Below, in pieces: positions 8,735-15,646 of a DNA stretch of 20,138 nucleotides. The notes below the pieces were generated by a model. That model saw only the letters and a list, made by a program, of their open reading frames with translations. It did not search any database and had not been told where the DNA came from. Numbering within the stretch: position 1 is the first letter of the stretch; each line of letters begins with the position of its first letter. The stretch comes from Phycisphaeraceae bacterium. GTDB lineage: Bacteria; Planctomycetota; Phycisphaerae; Phycisphaerales; Phycisphaeraceae. The position numbers and the translations under genes are program-made. Where the stretch lies: assembly GCA_003552605.1 (NCBI GenBank), contig PUNN01000061.1, positions 1 to 20,138 of the forward strand. Reading direction: 5' to 3'.

Positions 8735-8783
8735 GTATCCCTTTCTTGTAAGCTCCCGGCGGAACAAAACAAGGGAGGGATAC
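8735..8783 (-). promoter_or_regulatory. thiC switch: SD and anti-SD segments
   Basis: The thiC ribosome site lies in AGGGATAC (minus strand, 8742-8735). Upstream, GTATCCCT (8783-8776) is its exact 8-nt complement. The same upstream segment, as CCTCCCTT (8778-8771), is also the exact complement of AAGGGAGG (8812-8805) at the 3' edge of the TPP aptamer. These two pairings exclude each other. With TPP bound, AAGGGAGG is held in the aptamer and the SD is masked; without TPP the anti-SD is captured and translation can start. The pairings are read from sequence; the mechanism is inferred. Confidence 0.7.
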
Positions 8784-8799
8784 GTCGCCTGTGCGCCGC

Positions 8800-8891
8800 G
8801 TTCGCCTCCCTTCGCCGGTACAAACCGGATCAGGTTCCAAGGGTTTACTCTCAGTTCCATCGATGTCGGTGATGGAACACCCCTGGCGAAC
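8800..8891 (-). ncRNA. TPP riboswitch aptamer (THI element)
   Basis: The minus strand shows the TPP aptamer in order. P1 is GTTCGCC (8891-8885) paired with GGCGAAC (8806-8800). The conserved GGGGTG follows, then a P3 hairpin GTTCCATC/GATGGAAC, CTGAGA, AACCC, GGAACCTGATCCGG, the small CCGG/CCGG hairpin, and the signature GCGAAGGGA before the P1 3' strand. It lies 70 nt upstream of thiC, the classic target of TPP repression. This family senses thiamine pyrophosphate and lowers expression. Here the expression platform appears translational (see 8735-8783), although CCTCCCTT followed by GTTTTGTT superficially resembles a terminator. Confidence 0.95.
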
Positions 8892-8899
8892 TCTGTCCA

Positions 8900-8928
8900 A
8901 GCCTAGGCCCGAAGCCGCACCGCAGCAA
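8900..8928 (-). promoter_or_regulatory. Candidate thiC promoter
   Basis: On the minus strand, TTGCTG (8928-8923) and TAGGCT (8905-8900) are separated by 17 nt. Each matches the sigma-70 consensus only at three positions. The predicted start near 8893 falls right before riboswitch stem P1, which is where a transcript start would be expected. Support is mostly positional. Confidence 0.35.
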
Positions 8929-8959
8929 GCCCGTCAGTGATCGTGGGCATGGTGAGGGG

Positions 8960-9192
8960 GCATGGTACGCGCCGCGGCTGACCCGTGGGGCCTTCACTTC
9001 CGTCTCCCTCGGTGGCGTGACTGCGGGTGAGGGCCAACCAGCGTCGCCCTTATGGCTATGCCTCGACGTGGCGTAGCGAAGCGAAGCCGGGAGGGTGGGG
9101 ATGGATTCGCACAGCCCCTGCGTTGTGCCCCTCACCCCAGCCCTCTCCCGAGGCGAGAGGGAGCGAAAGCCGACCGGCGGCGCGTGTTATGC
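8960..9192. repeat. Intergenic element with inverted terminal motifs
   Basis: The spacer between larC and thiC is bounded by GCATGGTACGCGCCGCGGC (8960-8978, plus) and GCATAACACGCGCCGCCGG (9192-9174, minus). These are two variants of one 19 bp motif facing each other. Related copies occur at 49-68 and 19932-19950. The interior (195 bp) carries a short palindrome at 9141-9161 and no gene. The layout resembles a small non-coding mobile or MITE-like element, but I see no target-site duplication, so this is only a possibility. The right motif includes the larC stop codon. Confidence 0.45.
9130..9161. repeat. Short palindromic repeat (REP-like)
   Basis: CCCTCACCCCAG leads into CCCTCTC (9141-9147), which pairs with GAGAGGG (9155-9161) around a 7-nt loop. 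Sequences of the type CCCTCACCCC-agccctctccc with a following inverted arm are commonly dispersed between genes in many bacteria. No T-tract follows, so it is not called a terminator, although it could weakly end larC transcription. Confidence 0.45.
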
Positions 9193-10416
9193 ACCTGCAT
9201 GGTGATGGTCGCAGCCGTGCTCGTGAGATGCGGCATCATCCGCAGAGGTGCGGTGGATCAGGGGCAACGCCGCTTCGAGGGCGGCATCGTGGACCTGTCT
9301 GGCGCCCGTATCGTGCTTCTCGGCCGCGGCGAGGCAGTCATCGTATTCCGGCGCGGCACCCACGCAGTCTTCGCCCACCCATTTGAGCTTGATCCGGATG
9401 CCGCCGTAGGGCGTTTCTACCGTGCGTGTTTCGCGCTTCGCCTCGTGACGGTGTTCGAGGCGGTGAACGCGGATGCCGAGTGTGGTCGTCTCGCGCAGAA
9501 TGCGCTCGCAGAGCAATGGCTGTCGGGCCGCCGGGGCAAGCACGCTGAGCATGACACCGGGGCGGCCTTTTTTCATCTGAATCGGAGTCAGCCAGACATC
9601 GAGAGCCCCGGCCTCGAACAGGCGCCGGCTGACCGCCTCGTAGAACTGCGGGTTCATGTCATCGATGTTGGTCTCAAGCTGCACGAGGGCGCCATCGTGA
9701 CCGGCGGTCCCCAGCCACAGTCGTGCCACGTTTGGCCACGGGCAGTCTTTGCGTCCCGCACCGCTGGCAATGCGGCCGAGTTGCATGGCCGGTTGGCCGA
9801 ACTCGGCAAGTTCACACAGCAACGCCGCGCCGGTCGGTGTGACCCATTCGCCCTCGCCCGGGGCCGGCCGCGTCGGTGCGCCCGCGGCGGCGAGGATTTC
9901 CAGCGTGGCCGGGGCGGGCAGGGGGATGCGCCCGTGGTCAGTGTCGGCCCAACCCGCACCGAGCGGCACGGCTGATGCGTGCAGCCGCTCAATGCCGAGC
10001 GCCTCAAGCCCCATCACAGTACCCACGATGTCAATGATCGCATCAACCGCCCCCACCTCGTGGAAATGAACCTTGTCCACCGTGGAGCCATGAACCTTTG
10101 CCTCGGCGTCAGCGAGGCGGGTAAACACGGCCACCGCACGCTGCTCGATGCGCTCGGGCAGGTCGGCCGATTCAATCATTCGGCGGATGTCAGCAAGATG
10201 CCGGTGATGGTGACCCTCCGCCGCGGCGACAGTCACCTGCATTGCCCGCAACGGCCCCTTCATTACGGGGGCAGCGTCGACCGACCACTCACCTTCAGAC
10301 AGGCCGAGCCGTTGAACCGTTTCGCGAAGGCGCTCGACGGGCCAGCCCGCATCGACGAGGCATCCGAGAAACATGTCGCCGCTGATGCCCGAGGGCAGGT
10401 CAAGATAACCGATCAT
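9187..10416 (-). CDS. larC: LarC, nickel insertion into the NPN cofactor
   Basis: LarC is a CTP-dependent cyclometallase that inserts nickel into pyridinium-3,5-bisthiocarboxylate mononucleotide, completing the nickel-pincer cofactor of lactate racemase and relatives. The 409-residue product begins with the family's MIGYLDLPSGISGDMFLG and carries HHHRHLADI (about 69-77), KVHFHEVGAVDAI, ETNIDDMNPQ and KKGRPG. The C-terminus is His-rich (HEHGCDHHHAGA), probably nickel-binding. In Lactobacillus plantarum larC is split by a programmed frameshift; here one frame is intact. I chose ATG at 10416 with GGAA 7 nt upstream over a TTG at 10428 without a ribosome site. It overlaps larE by 17 nt, so coupling is likely. 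The stop codon lies inside a dispersed repeat motif. Confidence 0.93.
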   Translation of the reverse strand: MIGYLDLPSGISGDMFLGCLVDAGWPVERLRETVQRLGLSEGEWSVDAAPVMKGPLRAMQVTVAAAEGHHHRHLADIRRMIESADLPERIEQRAVAVFTRLADAEAKVHGSTVDKVHFHEVGAVDAIIDIVGTVMGLEALGIERLHASAVPLGAGWADTDHGRIPLPAPATLEILAAAGAPTRPAPGEGEWVTPTGAALLCELAEFGQPAMQLGRIASGAGRKDCPWPNVARLWLGTAGHDGALVQLETNIDDMNPQFYEAVSRRLFEAGALDVWLTPIQMKKGRPGVMLSVLAPAARQPLLCERILRETTTLGIRVHRLEHRHEAKRETRTVETPYGGIRIKLKWVGEDCVGAAPEYDDCLAAAEKHDTGARQVHDAALEAALPLIHRTSADDAASHEHGCDHHHAGA

Positions 10417-11272
10417 CCTGGTTTCCAATGGTCAGGGGGACGGGCTCACTCGCCGGGGCTGTGGCCGGGATGCCACCGCTCAACGAACCACTGCGGAAGC
10501 CGGCGAGATCGAGACAGACGAACCGGTAACCTGCCGCCTGCACACCCGATGTGATGGTCTGGCGCATCTCGACAGCACGCGGCAGATCCTCGGGAGGGAG
10601 TTCGATCCGGGCAATGCGGTCGTGATGACGAACGCGGAACTGTGTGAAGCCAAGGGCCATGAGGACATCCTCTGCGCGCTCGACCTGTTCAAGCAGAGCC
10701 GGTGTGACTTCCGTGCCGTGGGGAATGCGCGAGGCCAGGCACGCCATGGCGGGCTTGTCCCAGACGGGCACGTTGAGGGCACGGGCCATCGCCCGGACCT
10801 GCGGCTTGCTGATGTTCAACTCGGCCAGGGGCGAGCGGACCAGTTGTTCGGCCGCAGCCTGCCGGCCGGGCCGATGGTCGCCAAGGTCATCGGCATTGGT
10901 GCCATCGAGGATGGCGTTGAAGCCGCCGGTCCCGGCCAGGCGCCGGAGGTGGCCGTAAAGCTCGGCCTTGCAGTGGTAGCAGCGGCGGTCATCGTTGGCC
11001 CGATAGGCAGGGTCGAGGTGTTCGGCGGTATCGATCAGTTGCACGGGCAGGCCAAGGTCGGCCGCGAGCGCCTCAGCAGCCTGACGCTCCCGCTGCGGGT
11101 AACTCGGGGATACGCCGATACACGCGAGCATACGGTCACCCAGGGCCCGGTGAGCGAGCGCCGCGACCAAGGCGCTGTCCACACCTCCCGAGAAGGCCAC
11201 CAGACAAGGGCCGAGGTCGCCAATCAGCGACATGGTGCTCTCGATAAGGGTTTCAGGAGTCTGTCCGCTCAT
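10400..11272 (-). CDS. larE: LarE, ATP-dependent sulfur transferase
   Basis: LarE activates the LarB product with ATP and transfers sulfur twice to make the bisthiocarboxylate precursor of the nickel-pincer cofactor. The 290-residue protein has the PP-loop SGGVDS (28-33), DGTNADDLGDHRPG (123-136), and the signature KPAMACLASRIPHG with Cys178. Cys178 matches the sacrificial cysteine of the L. plantarum enzyme. RCYHCK adds Cys98 and Cys101, so three cysteines are available, which would fit the LarE type that holds a [4Fe-4S] cluster and is not consumed; this assignment is inferred. Its ATG overlaps the larB stop by ATGA and its end overlaps larC. The C-terminal 35 residues are Ser/Pro/Gly-rich and probably disordered. 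Confidence 0.93.
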   Translation of the reverse strand: MSGQTPETLIESTMSLIGDLGPCLVAFSGGVDSALVAALAHRALGDRMLACIGVSPSYPQRERQAAEALAADLGLPVQLIDTAEHLDPAYRANDDRRCYHCKAELYGHLRRLAGTGGFNAILDGTNADDLGDHRPGRQAAAEQLVRSPLAELNISKPQVRAMARALNVPVWDKPAMACLASRIPHGTEVTPALLEQVERAEDVLMALGFTQFRVRHHDRIARIELPPEDLPRAVEMRQTITSGVQAAGYRFVCLDLAGFRSGSLSGGIPATAPASEPVPLTIGNQDDRLS

Positions 11273-12117
11273 GGGGCGGTTTCCATGTCGGGGTTTTCCG
11301 CCCGCGAAGGCGTCTCACCGCCGGCATCTTGAGTCCGGCGGTTGATCGTCGCGGCTTGGAAGGCGGCGCCGAAGCCGTTGTCGATATTGACCACGCTCAC
11401 CCCGGGGGCGCAACTGTTGAGCATGCCCAGCAGGGCGGCAAGGCCCTGAAAGCTCGCCCCGTAACCGACGCTGGTCGGCACGGCGATGACCGGTGCCGCG
11501 ACGAGGCCGCCGATCACGCTCGGCAGGGCACCTTCCATGCCGGCGATGACGATCACCACGTTCGCCGCGGCGAGGCGCGGCAGCACCCCATTCAGCCGAT
11601 GAAGACCGGCCACGCCCACATCATGAATGCAGTCCGGTTCATGCCCCATGATGCGAAGCGTGCGCGCAGCTTCGGCGGCCACAGGCAGATCGGCGGTGCC
11701 GGCACAGACAACGGCGATCCCGCCGAGAGCCGCCCGCCGCCTACCCCGGTCAAGCCAGATCACGCGCGCTGTTTCATCGAATTCGGCAGCGGGCACCTTG
11801 GCCCGAACGACTTCATACTGGTCAGTCGTGGCCCGGGTGGCAAGAACCCGCGGGTTTCGCTTCGACAGTCGGGCAAAGATATCGCCGACTTGTTCGGCGG
11901 TCTTGCCTTGACAGAATATCACCTCCGCGAATCCCTTACGCAGGGCGCGTTGGTGGTCGAGCGTGGCGAAGCCAAGCGATTCGGTGCAAAGGCCCAGCAA
12001 CCGGCGCTTCGCCGCCTCGGGCTCTATGCGTCCGGCGGCCACCTCGCGCAATAACCCCTCAACCGCTGCCTCGTCGAGGGCCTCGGGCGTTTCGGGTTGG
12101 TTCGATTGCAAAGCCAT
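11269..12117 (-). CDS. larB: LarB, nicotinate adenine dinucleotide carboxylase
   Basis: LarB starts nickel-pincer cofactor synthesis by carboxylating the pyridinium ring of nicotinic acid adenine dinucleotide and releasing AMP. The 282-residue protein has an N-terminal helical part (about 15-110, with LLREVAAGRIEPEAAKRRL) and a PurE-like C-terminal domain with GTADLPVAAEAARTL, HDVGVAGLHRL, GMEGALPSVIGGL, VPTSVGYGASFQG and NIDNGFGAA. I chose ATG at 12117; a GTG one codon earlier is equally open. No good ribosome site is seen, but TAGAAT lies 7 nt upstream, suggesting a leaderless transcript. It heads the larB-larE-larC operon, with ATGA overlap to larE. Confidence 0.93.
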   Translation of the reverse strand: MALQSNQPETPEALDEAAVEGLLREVAAGRIEPEAAKRRLLGLCTESLGFATLDHQRALRKGFAEVIFCQGKTAEQVGDIFARLSKRNPRVLATRATTDQYEVVRAKVPAAEFDETARVIWLDRGRRRAALGGIAVVCAGTADLPVAAEAARTLRIMGHEPDCIHDVGVAGLHRLNGVLPRLAAANVVIVIAGMEGALPSVIGGLVAAPVIAVPTSVGYGASFQGLAALLGMLNSCAPGVSVVNIDNGFGAAFQAATINRRTQDAGGETPSRAENPDMETAP

Positions 12118-12123
12118 CACGGC

Positions 12124-12129
12124 ATTCTA
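12124..12129 (-). promoter_or_regulatory. Candidate -10 box of larB
   Basis: TAGAAT on the minus strand (5 of 6 to TATAAT) ends 7 nt before the larB ATG. No clear -35 is visible at 16-18 nt. If active, the transcript would start at or next to the start codon. Its mirror, TAGAATG at 12182-12188 on the plus strand, faces the antiporter genes. Confidence 0.35.
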
Positions 12130-12181
12130 AGCCCTGGCGATCCCGGCGAAAGCCCCCGGGAGCGGCGCGGGTACGATCGAA

Positions 12182-12187
12182 TAGAAT
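12182..12187 (+). promoter_or_regulatory. Candidate -10 box of antiporter operon
   Basis: TAGAAT on the plus strand (5 of 6 to TATAAT) lies about 97 nt before the ATG at 12284. It is the exact inverse of the box at 12124-12129, consistent with a divergent promoter region. No -35 match is seen at the normal distance, so this is tentative. Confidence 0.3.
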
Positions 12188-12283
12188 GTCGGCCCGCGAT
12201 TGCGGTGACAGTGCGGGGCGGCGCTGCGTGGCAAGGGGTTGAACGGACTCACCAGTGCCGGTCCCTCCGGTAGTGATGCAGGC

Positions 12284-13954
12284 ATGGAAGAACCGCTCGT
12301 CACATCCTTTGTTGGTATCGTCGGGTTGATGATCGTGGCCGCGGCGGTCGCCCTTGTCCTGCTTCGCAAGATCGCCATACCGTCGATCGTCCTTTTTATC
12401 GCCACGGGATTGATGCTCGGGCCGGTGTTGGGCTGGATTCCGATCCTGCCACTGGGGGAACACCCGGAGGAGGGGCCGGGCGCGACCATTACGCTGATTG
12501 CGGAAGTGGGGATCGCATTGCTGCTGTTCGTGGTGGGACTCGAACTCAGCCTCGATCGTATCCGCGATGTCGGGAAAGTGGCGGTCGCGGCGGGGATTGG
12601 TCAGGTGCTGTTTACCGCGGCCGGGGGGTTTCTGATCGCCATACTGCTCGGCTTTGATCCGATGGCCTCACTCTTCCTGGCCATCGCCCTGACATTCAGC
12701 AGCACGGTGGTGGTGGTCAAGCTGCTGGATCAGAAGGGGGAACTCAACTCACTCTATGGCCGGATCGCGGTGGGCATCTTTCTGGTGCAGGACCTCGTCG
12801 CGATCGTGATCCTCACATTTCTGGTAGGCCTCCGCGGGGAAGAGGTGGCGATCGGGCAGGTGGGCTGGAGTCTGGCCGCGGCCTTTGCAGGCATGGGCCT
12901 GATGCTTGCAGGAGCGCTTCTGGCTGCGCGGTATCTGCTGCGGCCGATTTTCAACTGGGTTGCGCAGTGGCCGGCGGCGATGCTGATCTGGAGCTTGTGC
13001 TGGTGCTTCCTCTTCGTGGCAGGGGCCAATCAGATGGGGTTGTCGGAAGAAATCGGCGCGTTCCTCGCCGGTCTGAGCCTCGCCCAACTCGATTGCAGCC
13101 ATGAGCTGCGCCGCCGCACCCATCCCCTGATGAGCTTCTTCATCGCCGTCTTCTTCATCTCGCTTGGCTCGGGGATGGAAGTCGGTGCGGTGGCCGAGCA
13201 GTGGTTCGCTGCCACCGTGTTCTGCCTGTTCGTGCTCATCGGCAACCCCTTCATCTTCATGTTCATCATTGCCCGGTGCGGTTACAGCGAGAAGACGAGC
13301 TTCCTTACCAGCGTCACGGTGGCGCAGATCAGCGAATTCAGCTTCATCGTCATCTACGCCGGCCTCCGCGCCGGCCTGATCGATGAGCAGATCGTGCCGT
13401 TGGTGGCCCTGGTGGGGCTGGTGACGATGGCCGTTTCATCCTACATGATCCTGTACAACGTCCCGCTGCACCGATGGTGCAGCCGATGGGGCCTGTTGGG
13501 CATGTTTGGTGCAAACGCCGCGGAGGAAACGGAACCGGGGCCCGAATTGTCGGATCACATCATCATCGTGGGCATGAACCCGCTTGGCAAGCGGCTGGCA
13601 CGCGACCTTCACGAGATGGGGGAAGTCGTGCTTGCAGTTGATACCGACCCGCGCAAGCTCGCGGACCTGTCCTGCCGGACGATGGTTGGAAACATCGACT
13701 ATCCCGCCATGACCGAGGAAGTGAACATGGCCGGGGCGCGGCTGGTGATCTCGGCGCTTCAGATCGAAGACACCAATCGGATGCTGGCATGGCGCTGCCG
13801 GAACATGGGGCTGCCGACAGTGATCCATGCGTTCGATGAGTCGGTGGTAGACGAGTTGCGCAAAGAAGGAGTTGCTTACCTGATCGACACGCGCACCGAA
13901 GGGCGGCGTCAATTGGAAATGGCACTCCGTGAGATCAGGGCGTCGAATCCATGA
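12284..13954 (+). CDS. CPA2 cation:proton antiporter with TrkA-N domain
   Basis: This 556-residue inner-membrane protein belongs to the monovalent cation:proton antiporter-2 family (KefB/KefC-like) and probably exchanges K+ or Na+ for H+. About 12 hydrophobic segments fill residues 5-395, with FVVGLELSLDRIR, the QD pair at 169-170 (VQDLVAIVIL), FISLGSGME and QISEFSF (348-354). A cytoplasmic nucleotide-binding TrkA-N/RCK domain follows from about 424. Its Rossmann loop reads GMNPLG, with Asn in place of the usual middle Gly, so NAD(H) binding may be altered. I chose ATG at 12284: the open frame reaches a TTG at 12239, but those residues are hydrophilic filler. It overlaps the next antiporter gene by ATGA. 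Confidence 0.88.
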   Translation: MEEPLVTSFVGIVGLMIVAAAVALVLLRKIAIPSIVLFIATGLMLGPVLGWIPILPLGEHPEEGPGATITLIAEVGIALLLFVVGLELSLDRIRDVGKVAVAAGIGQVLFTAAGGFLIAILLGFDPMASLFLAIALTFSSTVVVVKLLDQKGELNSLYGRIAVGIFLVQDLVAIVILTFLVGLRGEEVAIGQVGWSLAAAFAGMGLMLAGALLAARYLLRPIFNWVAQWPAAMLIWSLCWCFLFVAGANQMGLSEEIGAFLAGLSLAQLDCSHELRRRTHPLMSFFIAVFFISLGSGMEVGAVAEQWFAATVFCLFVLIGNPFIFMFIIARCGYSEKTSFLTSVTVAQISEFSFIVIYAGLRAGLIDEQIVPLVALVGLVTMAVSSYMILYNVPLHRWCSRWGLLGMFGANAAEETEPGPELSDHIIIVGMNPLGKRLARDLHEMGEVVLAVDTDPRKLADLSCRTMVGNIDYPAMTEEVNMAGARLVISALQIEDTNRMLAWRCRNMGLPTVIHAFDESVVDELRKEGVAYLIDTRTEGRRQLEMALREIRASNP

Positions 13955-15576
13955 TGGAATTCGCGGGCATTCTGCTGGCCGCGGCGGCGGCCATGGGCCT
14001 GGCACGGCTGCTGCACCTGCCATCGGTGCCGCTTCTGGTGCTGGCGGGCCTTGGTCTGAAATTGAGCGGGGTGCTGCCGGATGAGCTGCTCGTGGAAAAT
14101 GTGGTCGAACTCGGCCTGGCTTTCCTCGTGTTCATCCTCGGCAGCGAACTCAACCCGCAGCGAATTGGTGCTCAACGCCGCGCTGCGCTCAAGATCGGTC
14201 TGACACAGTTCGTGACGTTGACGGGCATCGGCCTGTTTGCAACGTGGTTGCTTGGGTTCGGGCTGCGGGAGGCGGCCTACCTCGGACTGGCGCTTGCGGC
14301 GAGCTCGACACTCGTGGTCGTCACGCTGCTGCGTCAGCGCCAGCAGTCTTTCGAGCCGTTTGGCCGGCTGGTTGCGGGCGTTCTGCTGTTGCAGGACCTG
14401 CTGATCATCGTCCTGCTGGCGGCGATGAGCGGCGTGGATGATGGTGTCAGCGGGGTCGCCATCGGGTTGGCGAGCGTGGCGGGCCTCATGGTGCTGGCAT
14501 GGCTTGGGTTGCGATGGGTCATCCCCTGGCTGCTGGTGACACTCGAGCTGGATGAGGAGGGGCAACTCCTTACAATTCTCGCCGTGCTGTTCATCTTCGG
14601 GGGGCTGGCCCATCTCACCGGACTGCACTTTGTCATCGGGGCGTTTCTCGGCGGTGTTGCACTCTCGAGCTTTCCCGTCAACGGGGTGATCCGTGGCCAC
14701 CTGAGTTCGCTTTCGGATTTCTTTCTGGCCGTGTTCTTCGTCTCCCTGGGCGCGTTGCTGGTGCTGCCGGGTTGGCGCGAGGTGGTGCTGGTGGTTCTGC
14801 TTGCCGTACTCGTGCTGGTGGTCACCCCGCCCCTGGTGGCCTGGATCGCGAACCGGGCCGGCCTGACCGGGCGATCCTCGATCGAGGCGGGGCTGCTGCT
14901 CGCGCAGTGCAGTGAGTTTTCCGTGTTGGTGGCGCTGCTGGGACGGGAACAGGGCCACCTCGATGGCAACATGCTGCCGGTGATCGTGCTGATCGCCGTG
15001 GTGACGATGATTTTGACCCCCTTCATCGCCACCGATGCAATGACCTGGCGGCTCGTGTGGTGGATGCCCTCGCCACCGGAGCCGCAGGGTGCTGCCCGGC
15101 CGAGCGGCCATGTGCTTCTTCTCGGTTGCGGCGACAATGGCCGCGATATTCTCCAGGAACTGGTCGCTGAAGGCCGGCAGGTGGTTGTGGTCGATGCCGA
15201 CCCCGCGGTGGTTGAATCACTGCGCCAGATGTATCCCGCTGAGGGCAAAGGTGCGACGCCTCAGGTGCTCGCCTACCGCGGTGATGGGGCGGATTACCGG
15301 ATGCTCCGCCTCGCTGCGGCGCGATCTGCGGGGATCATCATCTCGACGATGCGGCGACTTCAGGACAACGAACGGCTGCTGCGGTTCGTCCGCGATGTCC
15401 CCGTGCTCGTGCGGGTCTTCGCCCCGGAAGAGGGCAAGCGCATCGAGCGCGCCGGTGGCCGGGCCATCGTCTATTCCGATGCCGCGGCCAATCACTTTCT
15501 CAACTGGTTCGCCATTGTCCGGGAGCACATGGAGCCACGGCAGGCCTCAGGGCAAGAGGGCGCGGCGACCACGTGA
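13951..15576 (+). CDS. Second CPA2 antiporter with TrkA-N domain
   Basis: This 541-residue KefB/YbaL-like membrane antiporter has about 12-13 hydrophobic segments over residues 1-370. It includes FILGSELNPQRIG (about 61-73), QD at 148-149 (LLLQDLLIIVLL), FFVSLGALLVLPG and LLLAQCSEFSVL (about 315-326). Its TrkA-N/RCK domain starts near 386 with a canonical-type loop GCGDNG (392-397) followed by VVVVDADP. The last 15 residues are a disordered tail. It starts within the stop of the previous gene (ATGATGG), and AGGG lies about 10 nt upstream, so the two are made together. The sequences of the pair are clearly different, so this is not a recent tandem duplication. Cation choice and effector are unknown. 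Confidence 0.88.
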   Translation: MMEFAGILLAAAAAMGLARLLHLPSVPLLVLAGLGLKLSGVLPDELLVENVVELGLAFLVFILGSELNPQRIGAQRRAALKIGLTQFVTLTGIGLFATWLLGFGLREAAYLGLALAASSTLVVVTLLRQRQQSFEPFGRLVAGVLLLQDLLIIVLLAAMSGVDDGVSGVAIGLASVAGLMVLAWLGLRWVIPWLLVTLELDEEGQLLTILAVLFIFGGLAHLTGLHFVIGAFLGGVALSSFPVNGVIRGHLSSLSDFFLAVFFVSLGALLVLPGWREVVLVVLLAVLVLVVTPPLVAWIANRAGLTGRSSIEAGLLLAQCSEFSVLVALLGREQGHLDGNMLPVIVLIAVVTMILTPFIATDAMTWRLVWWMPSPPEPQGAARPSGHVLLLGCGDNGRDILQELVAEGRQVVVVDADPAVVESLRQMYPAEGKGATPQVLAYRGDGADYRMLRLAAARSAGIIISTMRRLQDNERLLRFVRDVPVLVRVFAPEEGKRIERAGGRAIVYSDAAANHFLNWFAIVREHMEPRQASGQEGAATT

Positions 15577-15646
15577 TGGGCCTGTCAGCCTCCTCGGCTT
15601 ACAAGGGGTATCGCGTGGATCGATCGCTTCGGTGAACGCCGGTGGC

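Noticed and set aside
8764..8812. Intrinsic terminator in the thiC leader (AAGGGAGG ... CCTCCCTT GTTTTGTT)
   Set aside because: The stem has a 26-nt loop and a weak T-tract, and the aptamer would prevent it when TPP is bound, the wrong sign for repression. It is better explained as the alternative pairing of the anti-SD.
8730..8900. N-terminal extension of ThiC by 57 codons
   Set aside because: This DNA is the TPP riboswitch and its expression platform; the frame is open by chance.
13909..15111. A 400-codon minus-strand open frame
   Set aside because: It is antisense to the second antiporter. Its Gln/His/Arg-rich product is typical of a shadow frame.
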